A stretch of 64,000 nt of DNA. It comes from Quercus robur. Its lineage: Eukaryota; Streptophyta; Magnoliopsida; Fagales; Fagaceae. Within the stretch, counting starts at the first letter, position 1. The number at the start of each line of letters is the position of its first letter. The notes under the pieces were generated by a model. It was not told the origin of the DNA and searched no databases. It saw only the letters and a program-made list of their open reading frames with translations. Of the stretch, positions 12,901 through 23,917 are shown in pieces. The DNA lies in NCBI RefSeq assembly GCF_932294415.1, contig NC_065538.1, positions 49,724,343 to 49,788,342 on the forward strand. Direction: 5' to 3'. The position numbers were made by a program, and so were the translations under genes.

Positions 12901-13227
12901 TTTAAGGGCACTAATCCTAACACTAAGAAGGCTAACTCTCAAAAGCCTAAACAGAAGAAGCAGCATCTCTATCATCACTATGGAGCAGCCGGTCATACTC
13001 GACCAAATTGCTATAAGTGGTTAGCCACTCAACAGAGCAACGACACGATCACATCAAGAAACTAGAATCAATTTCTATCCTCTTTTGCTCCCCTTGGAGA
13101 TCTTCTCAAAGCCCTCATGTTCCTTTCGAACTTGAACGGTTTCAATTCTCCCCCCTCACCTCCAGTTCAAGGATTCACTCAAAGGAAAAGTTCTTCCAAA
13201 GTATGGAAAGAAAAGGGCTCCAAGTGA
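9976..13227 (+). pseudogene. E3 gag protein (UBN2 type), interrupted
   Basis: It starts at ATG 9976 (MDRGQSLIIPPLFDGTNYTY). Residues 1-200 are the copia gag core with NYTYWKVRMRVFLQS and DESFNEFYAKLMDIVNSSFN. One extra G in a run at 10783-10786 shifts the frame; the protein continues to 11578 with zinc knuckle CIGCQDFDHMKQEC (Cx2Cx4Hx4C, intact) and a coiled-coil-like Glu/Lys-rich stretch. A solo LTR then interrupts it at 11579-12922. It resumes at 12928 with a second knuckle, now YHHYGAAGHTRPNC: both expected first cysteines are Tyr. There is a TAG at 13063 where Gln fits, and the natural end is TGA 13225. The product would bind and package element RNA. Confidence 0.88.
11579..12922 (-). mobile_element. 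Solo LTR (1344 bp) inside E3 gag
   Basis: On the minus strand it starts TGTTAGGATTAGTGCCC and ends CATATTTCCATCA. It is flanked by a perfect 5-bp duplication CTAAG (11574-11578 and 12923-12927). Removing it restores the gag frame exactly (Arg-Ala-Lys then Lys-Ala-Asn). It is AT-rich and has no coding capacity. The orientation is set by the TGTTAGGATTAG start, which I associate with copia-type LTRs of woody plants. Confidence 0.88.
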
Positions 13228-14560
13228 TTCTGTCACTTTTTCTCTCTCCTCTTATTGTTTTTATTTGCATTACTTATGTGTTTTACTTTATTGTTTTGAG
13301 TTAGTCTAGTTTTATGCATTGCTTTGTTTAATTTGTTTTTGTTTGTTTTCTTTTCCGTTTTGGTTTATTTTGTTTTTCATAAAAATAAAAAAAAATAAAA
13401 AAATCAGAAAAATACAAAAACAGTGTGTGTTTTGTGTACATTGGTACTTGTGTACCTTAGATAGCCATTGAAACAGAGTTTTCTAAACTTTATATCTTTT
13501 GTTGCTTAGATGAGCATCTCTATGCACAACTAAGAAATTGAGCTTTGTAGCTCGTGTTTGTGATGAGTAAGATTAAGCAATCTCTTGTACTTAACACTCG
13601 TATCACTCTTTTTGACGGGAAGGACTAGAAAATCCTAAAAGAAAGGACTAGAAAACACTCGTATCACTCTTTTCCACAGTTGCCCGCCAATCATGAAAAC
13701 GACATTTGTGTGCTTCGGCATAGCAAAATTGGAATGTCAATTGCTTAACATAATTGGGCATTTCTTCTCTATCTCTTATATGCCCATGCATGGTTTGCTT
13801 AAAAAAGAAAAATATGCAAAGAAAAATAAAAGCAAAAGGATCAAAATGCTTTAAATATAATTCCAAGCGTGTATTCTAGGAGATGTGGGAGTTACAGGAT
13901 GTACCTCGAAGGTGATAATCCCCATCAAACAGTTATGACTATGTGTGAGTTAAAGTGATTTTCTCATATCTCAAATCATCATAACAAGTAGGCACTTATG
14001 CAATCTTGCGATGTTTTTCACACACAACATGCAATATTCTTTGCTACTCTTGATACATGTGTAAGTACAATGTGATTTGGCCATCACAAGGTTTACATGT
14101 GTTAGTGTATGCTCACTAAACTGTCTTGACTTGTTTTTGAAATATAAAATTGGTTAGACTTGTTTAGTGTGTGTGTGTGTGTGTGTGTTGAGATCTATGT
14201 GCTTAACAAATTTTTGTTGAGAGTTGTTTTTGAGAGATTAAAATGTTGTTTGGATCCTTGGTTGAGTTGCATGCTTGATTGCATTCATGTCTGTGTTTTT
14301 CTCTTCTTGAAAAACTGTTTTTAAAGCAATCTCGACAGCTTCTCAACACCTCTCGATCCCTAGTTTATCTATCAAGCTCTTTAGTTGATTTTTATTGCAA
14401 TCTTGACACCTCTCAACAACTAGGTGGGTCGATCAAGAATCTTTTTGACCTCTCGATAGCTCCTCGACAGCTACCTCGATCTATCGAGCTTCTTTTACCA
14501 TGGACACTTGCTCAATAGCTACTTCTAGCGAACTCTTTAAAGCTTGACACCTCTCAATCT
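13228..14560. other. E3 internal non-coding region after gag
   Basis: T-rich, then an A-rich run near 13380-13420, then AT-rich spacer with a (GT)n tract at about 14167-14189. A block around 13875-13920 (GAGATGTGGGAGTTA) recurs at 63370 in the second copia-type element, so the two elements share this part. From 14330 to 14570 there are repeated short motifs of the CTCGACAGC and CTCGATC type, like those in the LTR near 9400. No protein frame of note. Confidence 0.6.
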
Positions 14561-14580
14561 ATCAAGAATTACTGAGGTGC

Positions 14581-15128
14581 TATATAAGGGGCACTCACGA
14601 TATCAGACTCATTTTGCTCAATATCTCTTGATCTCTCTAGCCTTTTTACCTCCCAAAACCTCTCTCTTTCACCTTAAACCTCTTCCTCAAGGATTGTTCG
14701 ACCTTAATCAAGTTTTCTTCACTTGGTAAGTGTCTAAATCCCTCATATTCATGCATTTCATGATTTTTAACCTAAGTTTTTGGGATTTTTGAAAATTTTG
14801 GGATTTTTCAAAATCAACGAGGTTTTTGCAAATTTTTGGGATGGGTTTTGAAGATTTGATCTTAAAAACTTCATACATTGCATCTCATGAGCATTACAAT
14901 TATATTTTCATGCATTTAGATGCGTGTTATATATGTTCTCTGCTTGTGTACTGATAGGTTTGGATTAGGCTAAGCTCATGATGCTTTTTCTATTGCATGT
15001 CACATGTTCATGCATTCTCATGCATACATTCTTTCTTTTCAATATATTTTGATATATTTGAACTACTTGGGACTTTTCTGATTGTCTCTTTCTCCTTTTC
15101 TCTCTTCTATTTGCGTTAGTTTGCTTCT
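14581..15128 (+). promoter_or_regulatory. Putative internal promoter, 5' leader and intron for the E3 second gene
   Basis: TATATAAGG at 14581-14589 follows a cluster of CTCGACAGC-type motifs. A leader of about 110 bases ends in ACTTG followed by GTAAGTG (14726), a near-perfect splice donor. A T-rich stretch ending GCGTTAG at 15119 is a plausible acceptor, giving a 394-bp intron. The coding ATG follows at 15129. This is inferred from sequence only; no transcript evidence. Confidence 0.5.
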
Positions 15129-16310
15129 ATGGCACCCAAACACAAATCTACTCCATCCCGGAACCCTCTTCATTCCGGGGCATCCACTTTTGCTGATCCT
15201 ACTCCTCTCTTGTTCCGGTTCTGTGATGAGAAGGCCAAATCGAACTTCTTTGAGAACTTTTCTCAACGAGGCATTCATTCTGAATGCCAAGTCATCTTGT
15301 TGGACTTCTCCAAAACTGACCTTCCTACTGTCATTCACAGTAGGGAATGGGAGTCACTGTGTTACGTCCCAGTCACATGTCCATCCGTGCTGATCCAGGA
15401 GTTTTACTCCAACATGCATGGATTTGATTTTTCAATACCTCTCTTCATTACTTGCATTTGAGGTACACGCATTGTTGTCACACTGGAGATTGTCTCTGAT
15501 GTGCTTCGTGTCCCCAGGGTAAAGCATCTTGACTACCCTGGCTGTGATCGTCTTAAGACCATGTCTAAAGACGAGCTCATTTTCGCTTTTTGTGAGCGTC
15601 CTTCTGATTGGGGTGAGCGTTAGTTCATTTACTGTTCAAGCTTTGCTTAAGGCCCTTGGTTTTTTAACATGGTTATGACTTTTGTTCTTCATCCCCTGTC
15701 TCACTATAACTCTATCACAGAGCCCCGTGCTCGGTTTTTGCTTTCCCTTCTTAAGCATCTTAGTATAGATTTTCCTTCTCACTTCATTCTTTCTATCATA
15801 AATGTACATAAGGATTCGGCGACCCATGATAAGCTCATCTTCCATTTGGCTATCACGAAGATTTTATGCCATTTTTCTATTCCCTTTCCAGTGTTCGACC
15901 ACTTCTCTTATATGGGTGCTATAGACGCCGCTACCATTAAACGGAAGGAGGTGTAGTTTTAGTCGAGGCGGTCTAGGTTAGCAGCTCTTTCCACTTCTTC
16001 AACTCCATCCACATCCGCTCCCTCTTCTTTTACAAGTGGTGTAACTCTCGAGGACATCATGGCACAGCTTCAGCGCATGGATTCTCGCCTTGACACTGTC
16101 AGTGATGAGTTATGTCAGGTGAACACCTGTATGAGTCGTATTGCATGACACCAAGCGGTCATGGGTGGCTTCGTTGCTTCTCCTCCACTTACTCCAGAGG
16201 CTTCTGAGGACGAGGATAAGGATGAGGATGATGATAATGATGCTACTGCTTCCAATGATGAGGATGATGGAGATGCAAGCTCTTCCAGTGCTGATGAGAT
16301 GTCTACTTGA
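15129..16310 (+). pseudogene. E3 second gene, putative plant transposon-domain protein
   Basis: One frame of 393 codons runs from ATG 15129 (MAPKHKSTPSRNP) to TGA 16308, with six premature stops at 15459, 15621, 15648, 15954, 15960 and 16146. Five fit Gln or Arg codons changed by one C-to-T step; 15648 could be Gln or Lys. The N-terminal domain includes FRFCDEKAKSNFFENFSQRG and the segment up to about residue 270. A Ser/Thr/Pro-rich linker, a short heptad-like segment (LEDIMAQLQRMDSRLDTVSD) and an acidic Asp/Glu tail follow. I recognise the type as the plant transposon-associated domain often found beside copia gag genes; its function is unknown. No catalytic motif is visible. Confidence 0.72.
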
Positions 16311-16846
16311 CACTTTTACCCTTTGTCACTCGTGACAAAAAGGGGAAGTAGTCATTTTTTAGGGGGAGAGTTAGTATAAGAGATTTTTGTTAGGGGGGTG
16401 TTGATTTTGAGGGATGTAGTGAGGATTTTAAGTATCTTTTTCTTTTCTCCACTTTGGATACATTTATATCTTGTACATGGGTCTTGTGACCATTTTGACA
16501 TACATTGTACTTATATTATTTATATTTTGATGTATGTTTTTCACCTACCCTTACATGTGTTGTTTCTTTTCTCTTTTTATGCATATGGTTTTTATTACTT
16601 ATATGCAATCTATTATTTCTGTTTCACACAAAGATGTCTTGATGAGTTTTGTTTAAAGTGTTTCAAAAATACAGCTTGTCAAAGTCTATTTGCCATAAAC
16701 TCTCTTCTTGCAAAGTTTTTCAAGAGTTTGTGTTAGGCTAGATTTTATTGTATTCAACAAGTGAGTATGAGTTGAGTGATTTATGGCTTCTCTCATATGT
16801 TCGTTTGTTTGTTGTGGTTTTGTCATGGATTCCCAAAGGGGGAGAT
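16311..16846 (+). other. E3 3' untranslated region and polypurine tract
   Basis: T-rich region after the second gene, containing a purine run AGGGGGAGAG near 16358. The polypurine tract AAAGGGGGAGAT (16835-16846) directly abuts the 3' LTR and would prime plus-strand DNA synthesis. Confidence 0.75.
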
Positions 16847-17858
16847 TGTTAGGACATATGTGTTTCACTTCTTAGGAACATATATCACTATTTTATGTAA
16901 TTGGCTAATCTTTTGACAAAACGCACTTTACTTGTAATTGGGTAGATCTAGGATGTGTTTAATACTTTAAGAAACAAGGTTTCAAGTTCAAGTGTTAAAG
17001 TTATGCAAGTCAGTCCAAGAACCAAGTCAGAAAGTGTTGTTCATTAAAGCTCAATAGCTAGCATCTATCGAGACTTAAAGAGCTATTCCAGCCCATGGCT
17101 CAACAACAGCTCGACAGATAAGGTATCTGTCGAGGTTTATGAAATTTAGAATTTTTGGTCTGTTTTTCATCCAATCCATGATTGTATGTTTGGGCTTTCT
17201 TTTCTCACAACCCTAGAGATATAAAATGATTATTTTAAGGGTCATCAAAGGTGACACAAGTTGCACAAGTGTTGAGCAAAGTTTGTTCATGCTAATTGTG
17301 ACCGAAGATAGATTTTTCCCTAGATCATCTTTCTTGTGAAAAAGCTGTTGTGTTTATGCACCGTAGGGTTTTGTAAGCAAGAAGCTTCTCGATCTTCATC
17401 GTGTGATGAATTGAAGAACTTCGCAGCCAACAACCTTCTCTAGTTGGTGATGGAAGTCGAATACTAGGATCCACGCAATTGGTTAGTCACGTACTGGAAG
17501 CCATGTATTAAAAGGAGAGATTGTCACTACAAAACAAGTCCAATTGGGTATTGGGGTAAGGCTTCAATTGTAGGTTGGTATAAGGTACTGAGATTCCTTT
17601 ACTTGTAACCGCTTATTGTGATAATAGTGGATTCTCGGGAGTGGTGACCTTAAAATCACCTAGTGGGGTTTTTGCTGTGTGGGTTTTCCCCATTTGAAAA
17701 CAAATCACCGTGTCAATTTAATTTCCGCTGCATACTTAGTTTAATTGGTGATTTGTTTGTGTTACTACGCAACTTGCGTGTTAATTTGATTAATTAATAA
17801 ACTTGGCTAATTAATCAATTAATTCATCACAAGGGGTTATTACGTTTTTGGCCTATCA
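16847..17858 (+). repeat. 3' LTR of E3
   Basis: It starts TGTTAGGACATATG and ends TTGGCCTATCA, at 1012 bp. It contains TATAAAAT at 17220-17227, a likely core promoter, within the 245 bp missing from the 5' LTR. Differences from the 5' LTR outside the deletion are scattered substitutions, so the element is not newly inserted. Confidence 0.9.
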
Positions 17859-18344
17859 GCCTTCACGCATAAAATCTCTCCTTAGGCGCTTTGGCCCTTT
17901 CCTACTTTAGAAGTGCTACAACTTCGACCATGGTAATGAAACGCTACCCCACATTTTGTGGGCCACCCCATACAGGGGTTTCTTCCTTGTTTACTGCATG
18001 CTCCGAATCATTTTGGCTTCCTTTCTCTTTTGTCTTGTCCTTCATCTGGCAAATCTCTTCCATTATTTACTATTGAGAATGCTGTATAGATTGCAACACC
18101 TTTCTAAAAAAGTTGGCATTATCGGTAGGAACTCTTTGTTGCTGCTATAGCCCAGCCCCTGTTCCATTAACACCTTCCGCTTGGTTAGGCTGGTGCTAGT
18201 GGGGCATGACTGGTCTTGACTCTACCTACGAAGGCACGACACTCATGTTTCGTGTCGTCTTTGATCTTGGGAGCATAACTTGCGAGGGCTTTATCTACTT
18301 TCCCTGTCTTTTTCCCAATTCCCCAGTGAAGTCACCAATTTAAA
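17859..18344 (-). pseudogene. E1 gag N-terminal part and primer-binding-like site
   Basis: This is the minus-strand continuation of E1 beyond the copia insertion. It includes EICQMKDKTKEKGSQNDSEH, then ITMVEVVALLK, a TAG where Gln fits, and ERAKAPKERFYA followed by TGA (Arg expected) that joins RPPYP at 9137. At 18320-18337 the minus strand reads TGGTGACTTCACTGGGGA, just inside the LTR end: the position and TGG start of a primer-binding site. The tRNA is not identified. Confidence 0.65.
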
Positions 18345-18564
18345 TGTGGTGGGCCTTTTTATGTCTTGGGCTGAATTGCTCATGCCGTACTATGGTTCAA
18401 TGATGGGGTAGGAGAGTTGGGATTGGCCAAATTGAAACTCACCTTAGGCCAGCTTGTGCGCAAGCTGGAACCCCTGGTAGGAATCTTGAGCATGTTGAAT
18501 GCCCACGGCAAGAAATGCTGTTACAAAACGTTACAACAACAACAACAACAACAACAACAAAAGG

Positions 18565-18595
<31 letters not shown>

Positions 18596-20413
18596 CACAC
18601 AATATAGTAGGATAACTAAAATACTTCAACTAAAATATTTCTACCAACAATAGTGACACTTGAATAGTTTCGTAAAAGAGAAGTATGATAATATGATTAC
18701 AGCTGAAATAGATTAATAGCAAAAAGCAATCATGAGAATTTTCAATCAATCATGGCAAAAAGAAAAGAAGATTAATTTGTTAAAGGAAGAGACTTGGTTC
18801 TTTGACAGATTCAAGTCTAGGTAGGAAACCACCCTCCAATGTGGTTAACCTCAGAGGGAATCCTGCTGTAGAGATTACTCACTTTGGAAAATGGGCCTTA
18901 GTGGCTTGATCTCAGATTCTTGATTTGCTAGAAAGTGGGCTATTGAGAGAGAGAGAAGTGGGTGGCCTATTGGTGCATGCTCTTACTCCTATCACTCATA
19001 TTTTTCTTCCTTACTCTTGGTTTACTTATTTTCGTTGTTTCCTTACTTACTTCTCTTCCTTATTCTCTCTCCCTTCTTCCATGTTGTTGTTTACTGTGCA
19101 CATCTATGGCTTTTTATACTGCCTGTTGTGGCAAGGTTTATCATTTTTACCCTTCGACTACTTTTGGCCAATTATGGGTGTCCTTCCAGGACTACCCACT
19201 GGTCTACCGGCTGCCTAGCCACCACCACTACCCTGTGCTGGCCACGCCACGTTTCATTCCCAAACAAAAGTATTTTTTTTTTTTTAATATTACTTCCCTT
19301 GGCACTTTCATCCGGATAAAGGCTAGGTTTCTCTCTTACCAACCTCTATAGCATGCACCTAGTGATTCCAACTCATGTTTGCCTTCTTTGGGTGGACTGT
19401 CATCCTAGCATGACATTTCTCCCAAAGGAGCTTAAGCGAGAACCCCAAAATAGGCTCCCCCTTCTCCCTATTGCCAGACCACATCCTCTCTTACCTCTGA
19501 CCCATGGCCCACCTCCCTTGCATTGGTTGGGTACAAGTAGGTGGTGCCTAAGCCTTATGTGTGTGTTCCACTCCCATATGAGTCCATTGTTGTTCTGGCA
19601 TTCATGTGTTTGCCATTACCTACAGGTTTGTTTGGCTCTACTGCACGCTCTAGTGCTTGTTTAACTCTAGTGGCGTGGATGAGTCATTGGGTCTTCATTT
19701 TCTGTGTCTTGTTCCTTCTTTGGGTTGGACATTGCTTGGGTGTAGGTTTCCTCTTCTTTAATTCATCCCATGTTTCCTTTCATCCTTTGTCTGTGGATTG
19801 GCAAGTGCTCTTGCCATACCACTGCGTTGTTTCTATCATGATATCATTTAACTTTATTTGCGGGACTTCCTCTGGGCTTACGGGCTGAAGTGTCTGCCAT
19901 TCCAGTTTCATGGGTTACTCATCCCTTTAGTCTTTTTTACCACCCAACATTCTTGCTGGACCAGTTTACACAACATCTTAGGCTTCCCTGGCCCATTTTA
20001 TTCATTGGGCATCCTCAGCCCATTTCGTTCTTTCCTACTTTTTTACATTCCCATGGGTTTTTGCTAAATCTTTTGGGCTCCCCTAACCAAATTGCCACAT
20101 CCTTTTCCTTTGGGTTTATTAGCGCCTTCAAATGAATCTCATTTACCAATTCTTTTCTTTGGGCTCCTCCAGCCCATTTTTTGCTTTCTTTCTATTTCTC
20201 ATGATTCCCATGGGCTTGCTACTTCATTTTTTTGGGCATCCTTGGCCCGTTTGCTTTCTTTGGTGCCACTTTGTTATTTTGTGGGCTCGTGAACCATTAT
20301 TCCTACCATTCGGGTTCAATAGTTTTTACTTTACTATTTTCTTTCCTCACCTTTTTTCATATTGGTGGGCTTCTTCTACCATTGGGTCATTTTGCCAAAA
20401 ATGGGCATCAACA
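18345..20413 (-). repeat. 5' LTR of Tat element E1
   Basis: On the minus strand it starts TGTTGATGCCCATTTTTGG and ends GGCCCACCACA, next to the primer-binding-like site, giving about 2069 bp. The minus strand has AGTATAAAAAGCC at 19109-19120, a likely TATA box. From about 19980 to 20290 imperfect repeats of roughly 100-130 bp share GGGC(A/T)(T/C)C and CCCATGGG motifs. An (AAC)n and poly-A tract sits at 18532-18590. Long plus-strand frames here are by-products of T-rich composition. The second LTR is outside the window, so boundaries rest on the TG...CA ends and the neighbouring repeat. Confidence 0.7.
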
Positions 20414-20785
20414 CTCACTTATCAAATAATTCCACCAACACAAAACTCATACATATAAACACATAAATATCACTTCTAAAGCTCATAAATTACAAGGGCA
20501 TCATTATCAAAACTTAGATAAAGAAAACCTCTAGCAAAAGCATATAAACCCACCAAAAAAATTAGGAATTTTACCTCAAATAAAATATATGAAGGTACTT
20601 AGAGGTTCTTAAGAATTTTCCGGTGATCTTGTTGAAAAAATGATGGTGGAGATGTTGGTGAAGGAGGTACACTGGTGGGAGAGGATGAGAGAGTGGGAGA
20701 GGAGTGTTTGTTGTGTTTGTGAGAAAATGAGGAGAAAACAAGTGGAAATGACCACTTAGTTGACCGGCCACCCAAGAGGGAGTGT
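20414..20785 (-). repeat. LTR-like repeat, first copy (partial), cut by E1
   Basis: It aligns with 22742-23060 in the next repeat (shared ATCAAATAATTCCACCAA, AACACATAAATATCAC, GAATTTTCCGGTGATCTTG). It is the right-hand part of a copy whose left part lies beyond E1, outside the window. CTCAC at 20414-20418 is the candidate target duplication of E1. Non-coding. The strand is nominal. Confidence 0.6.
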
Positions 20786-23186
20786 GTCACGCCCCAAACC
20801 CCAAAGGGTCCAAAACATGAGAAATACGTCTCAATGTACCTATAGATTTTTCCTTTTCGAAAATCCAATCCACAAAAATCATATCAAGTACCAACATCAA
20901 GAATTATAATAATAATTCCATTGAATATACTCTCAAAGTAAGTCAGAGCTCTAAGCAATAATTACAAGGACCATTGACCACAAAAGAATAGAGGTTTGAA
21001 TGAATAATTACATATCATCAGCTTGTCCCATCAGTGGGAATAACTTCATAACCACTATAATATACAAAAAAATGAGTCAAGCCTATTCTAAGATGTACAT
21101 CATCTAATATCTCCATTACAACAGTTCAGCCTCCATCAGTAGTTAGTCTAACTACTATTAGCCATCAAAAAGCTGTCTCAAAAGATTGTTGCCTACTCTA
21201 AAAAGTTTATAAAATAATGGGATGAGACAAAGCCTAGTAAGTAGCATAATTAATGGGGGTAGGGGAAATGCAAGTTTCATCTTCAATAATAATAATATGA
21301 CTAGAATAATTTAATAATGAAACACAAACTTTCTCAAAATAAATACCTTGAAACTATATATTATAATTTATGAGCACCAACAATATAATTTCCAAAACCA
21401 TAATAACTAACATAAGGTAAATTATCACAAATATACCACACTACCACATAGACCGGTCAGGGAATCCACCCATTCACAACTGACATGATATTGTCCTCTC
21501 TGGTATGCAAACTATTGGCCCCATAGACAATAGCCTCACCTATACCCTCAACGTTTTTCTCTTCCCCCATGGGCAGCTGAGAGAGTGCGTCAAATAGGAC
21601 CTCTCTTGCATGTGTTCTCTTGGCCCTATGGACAGTAGCCTCACTCACACACAATCAAGGAACCTCTTTCCCCCATAGACAGTAGGGAAGAACGCGTCAT
21701 CCAAAGTGAAAGGGCACTAACCTGGATTTGATTCCGTTGTCACAAAGACTATAGAAACCAAATCGGTGATCACCGGGAAATCACACGTGGCATGGTGTTA
21801 AGACCCCATAAGGCTCACAATTATACTTTTTCTTTCAAGTACATAGTTTATAACCAGGTAGTTTTAGAAAAATCTTAAATAATCTAACTTCCACAAAGTT
21901 TGTAAGGTTTTCTACCTCATTCTTGTCAAAAGATTTTCTAACAATTTCCCACATCACAAGACAAGATAAGCATCTTTAAATTTTCTAATATACCATAAAA
22001 TCCAAGATTTCCTTGTCAAAGATTAAATAAAAGATGTTCATTTTTCCATATCAATAATTCATGCATTTCCCCAAATGCAATACCAAATATGATGCATTTT
22101 CATATATAATCATACATATATTAAGGTTATGATACAATAGTTTTAGGGAAATATAATTTCCATAAGTAGTTTCCAAAAGTGTGTCTAACCCAAAAACATC
22201 ATTTATGCAACATGTTAATTTTTCAAAAATCCCATTAAAAAGCTACTTACCTTGCAACCGCAAAATCCTAATTCTCCAAGCTCCAAGGAAATTAGCTAGA
22301 ACCTAAACAATATCAAGTAAACCTATCAAAATAAGCATAGAGCTTGAAATTGTATCTAGCTACAATTTAGGAATTGCCAAATGAGCACTTAATTAGGCAA
22401 GCTTAGTATTTAACCTCATCAATAATAATATATCACACTTCCAAAGTTTCTCAACAAATTGATTCACAATGCATAAACTCCAATTTATAAAGTTAACTCA
22501 TTTAATATCATCTCCAACATTATGACTAGCTTCCAAAAATTTACACTACATCATTAAGAGATCCATGAAAGCAAAATCAATATAGCCTCCAAGACAAGAA
22601 ATTTAGAACTTCAACTAATTCCAAATAAACCCAATGGCAATGGAAAAATTAAATTTACCAACCATCACATGTTATAACTTAAAACCCCTAAATTTTCCAC
22701 CATACATAAACCTTAAGTAGTTATCATTAGCACAAATTATATACCCACTCATCAAATAATTCCACCAATACTAAACCGATACATACAAACACATAAATAT
22801 CACTCCCAATGCTCATAAATCACATGGGTATCATTATTAAAGTTTAGATAAAAATAACCTCAAGCAAAAGTGTAAAACCCACAAAAAAGATAAAAATTTT
22901 TACCTCAAAAAAGGATGTGAAAGTGTTTATGGGTTCCTAAGAATTTTCCAGTGATCTTGCCAGAAAATGATGGTGGAAATGGTGGTGGTGTGGAAGTGTC
23001 GGTGGAGAGGATGAGAGTAGAGAGGAGCGTATAAGAGAAAAAAAAAATAATAAAAAGAAAAGAAAAGAAGGAAAGGCAGGAGCTGGTATATGGTGTACCC
23101 GGCATATATGCCGGGTACAGCATATAATTTTCAAAAGGGCAAAGAGTGAGCCAGCCAAAGAGGAGATAAGATGGAGTGATTGTGTA
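20786..23186 (+). repeat. LTR-like repeat, second copy, TGTCACGCCCC start
   Basis: It begins TGTGTCACGCCCCAAACCC, a start I associate with LTRs of plant Ty3 chromoviruses. About 2.4 kb, AT-rich, with no coding capacity. Short imperfect repeats containing CCATAGACARTAG occur at 21510-21690. Its right part duplicates 20414-20785. The end is not sharply defined; the hAT target duplication at 23187 lies at or just beyond it. Confidence 0.5.
23094..23119. repeat. 26-bp perfect palindrome
   Basis: The left half is TGTACCCGGCATA and the right half its exact reverse complement, with no spacer. It lies near the end of the second LTR-like repeat and is absent from the matching part of the first copy. 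Confidence 0.9.
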
Positions 23187-23264
23187 GTGGGTAGTAGTTG
23201 TGGCAAAACGGGCGGGTCGGGTCGGGTCAATCGGGTTACGGGTCAGGTTTACCCATATTTTTCA

Positions 23265-23747
23265 AACAAGTTTTTTTTTTTTTTTTTTTTTTTAATTACG
23301 AAAACAAATTAATGACAACTTGTTTAGAGAGAATGAATAAAATCAATTAAGCAAATGAATTGTACTTAATGCCACTTGTTAATATCCTTCCAATTCTGAT
23401 AGTTTTGAGTATGACAAAAATTATTTAAGTCATAAATTCATGATGGAAAAAGTCTTCAATGTTAATAATTCACTATCAAAATGCATATAATTACAAGTTT
23501 ACATCTTTAAAAAGAGATAGATCTTAAAACAAACAAAACAAGTAAGCCAACAAAGTAGCAAGTTATCGATCTTCTTAAGTAAAGTTAGATTACTTAGAAA
23601 GATAAACTAAACAAAAAAAGATTTAAAAATAAACATAACCTATTAAGTAAAGAAAAATAAATAAATATTTTATAAGAATTACACCTCAATCTCAATCTAC
23701 TTAACGTTGGTAGTAGATTCAGCATTGCAAATATTCATACTTGCAAA
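23265..23747. other. hAT 3' flank, non-coding
   Basis: Starts with a long T run (23271-23293). The rest is AT-rich sequence between the hAT end and the transposase stop codon. No gene seen. Confidence 0.5.
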
Positions 23748-23917
23748 TTATAGCTCAAGTTGGCCAATTTCATTAGCATCTTCATCTACAATACAATATT
23801 TTAATATAAATTAATGTACCATGAAAGCAAATCAATAAAGAATTAAAATTGTATAATTATGACTATAAAAAAATTAAATTACCTTCAAATACATATAGCA
23901 AACTTTTAGTACACAAC
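23748..23917 (-). pseudogene. hAT transposase, last exon and end of preceding exon
   Basis: The minus strand 23917-23883 reads CTKSLLYVFE, continuing the frame from 50209 across the Tat insertion (target duplication ACAAC). A GT donor follows at 23882. A short last exon, 23785-23748, follows an AG acceptor and encodes DEDANEIGQLEL then TAA. Phase agrees: one base is carried over the intron. Such a short C-terminal exon after the dimerisation domain is plausible for hAT genes. Confidence 0.7.

Larger units (their letters stand above)
9138..17858 (+). mobile_element. Complete gag-only copia-type retrotransposon (element E3) in E1 gag
   Basis: It is flanked by a perfect GCCTT duplication (9133-9137 and 17859-17863). 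The order is 5' LTR, primer-binding site TGGTATCAGAGC, gag with zinc knuckles, a 1.9-kb non-coding stretch with a promoter-like site, a second protein gene, polypurine tract and 3' LTR. No protease, integrase or reverse transcriptase is present, so it would need enzymes from another element. This fits the class described as terminal-repeat retrotransposons with GAG domain (TR-GAG). It is interrupted by a solo LTR (11579-12922). Confidence 0.9.
1..20413 (-). mobile_element. Ty3/gypsy retrotransposon, Tat type (element E1), left end outside window
   Basis: On the minus strand the order is 5' LTR (18345-20413), primer-binding-like site, gag, protease, reverse transcriptase, RNase H, a second RNase H-like domain, integrase, then a region carrying an antisense gene (2-2172). 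A second RNase H domain is a known hallmark of the Tat lineage of Ty3 elements, and antisense extra genes between pol and the 3' LTR are also known there. The coding region is split by a solo LTR (6712-7770) and a complete copia-type element (9138-17858); reading resumes on the far side of both. The 3' LTR must lie left of the window. The element sits in a TGTCACGCCCC-type repeat that continues from 20414. It is non-functional. Confidence 0.85.

Noticed and set aside
18925-20458. Several overlapping plus-strand open frames of 60-130 codons
   Set aside because: They lie in the pyrimidine-rich LTR of E1 and read as Leu/Phe/Ser-rich low-complexity peptides produced by repeats.
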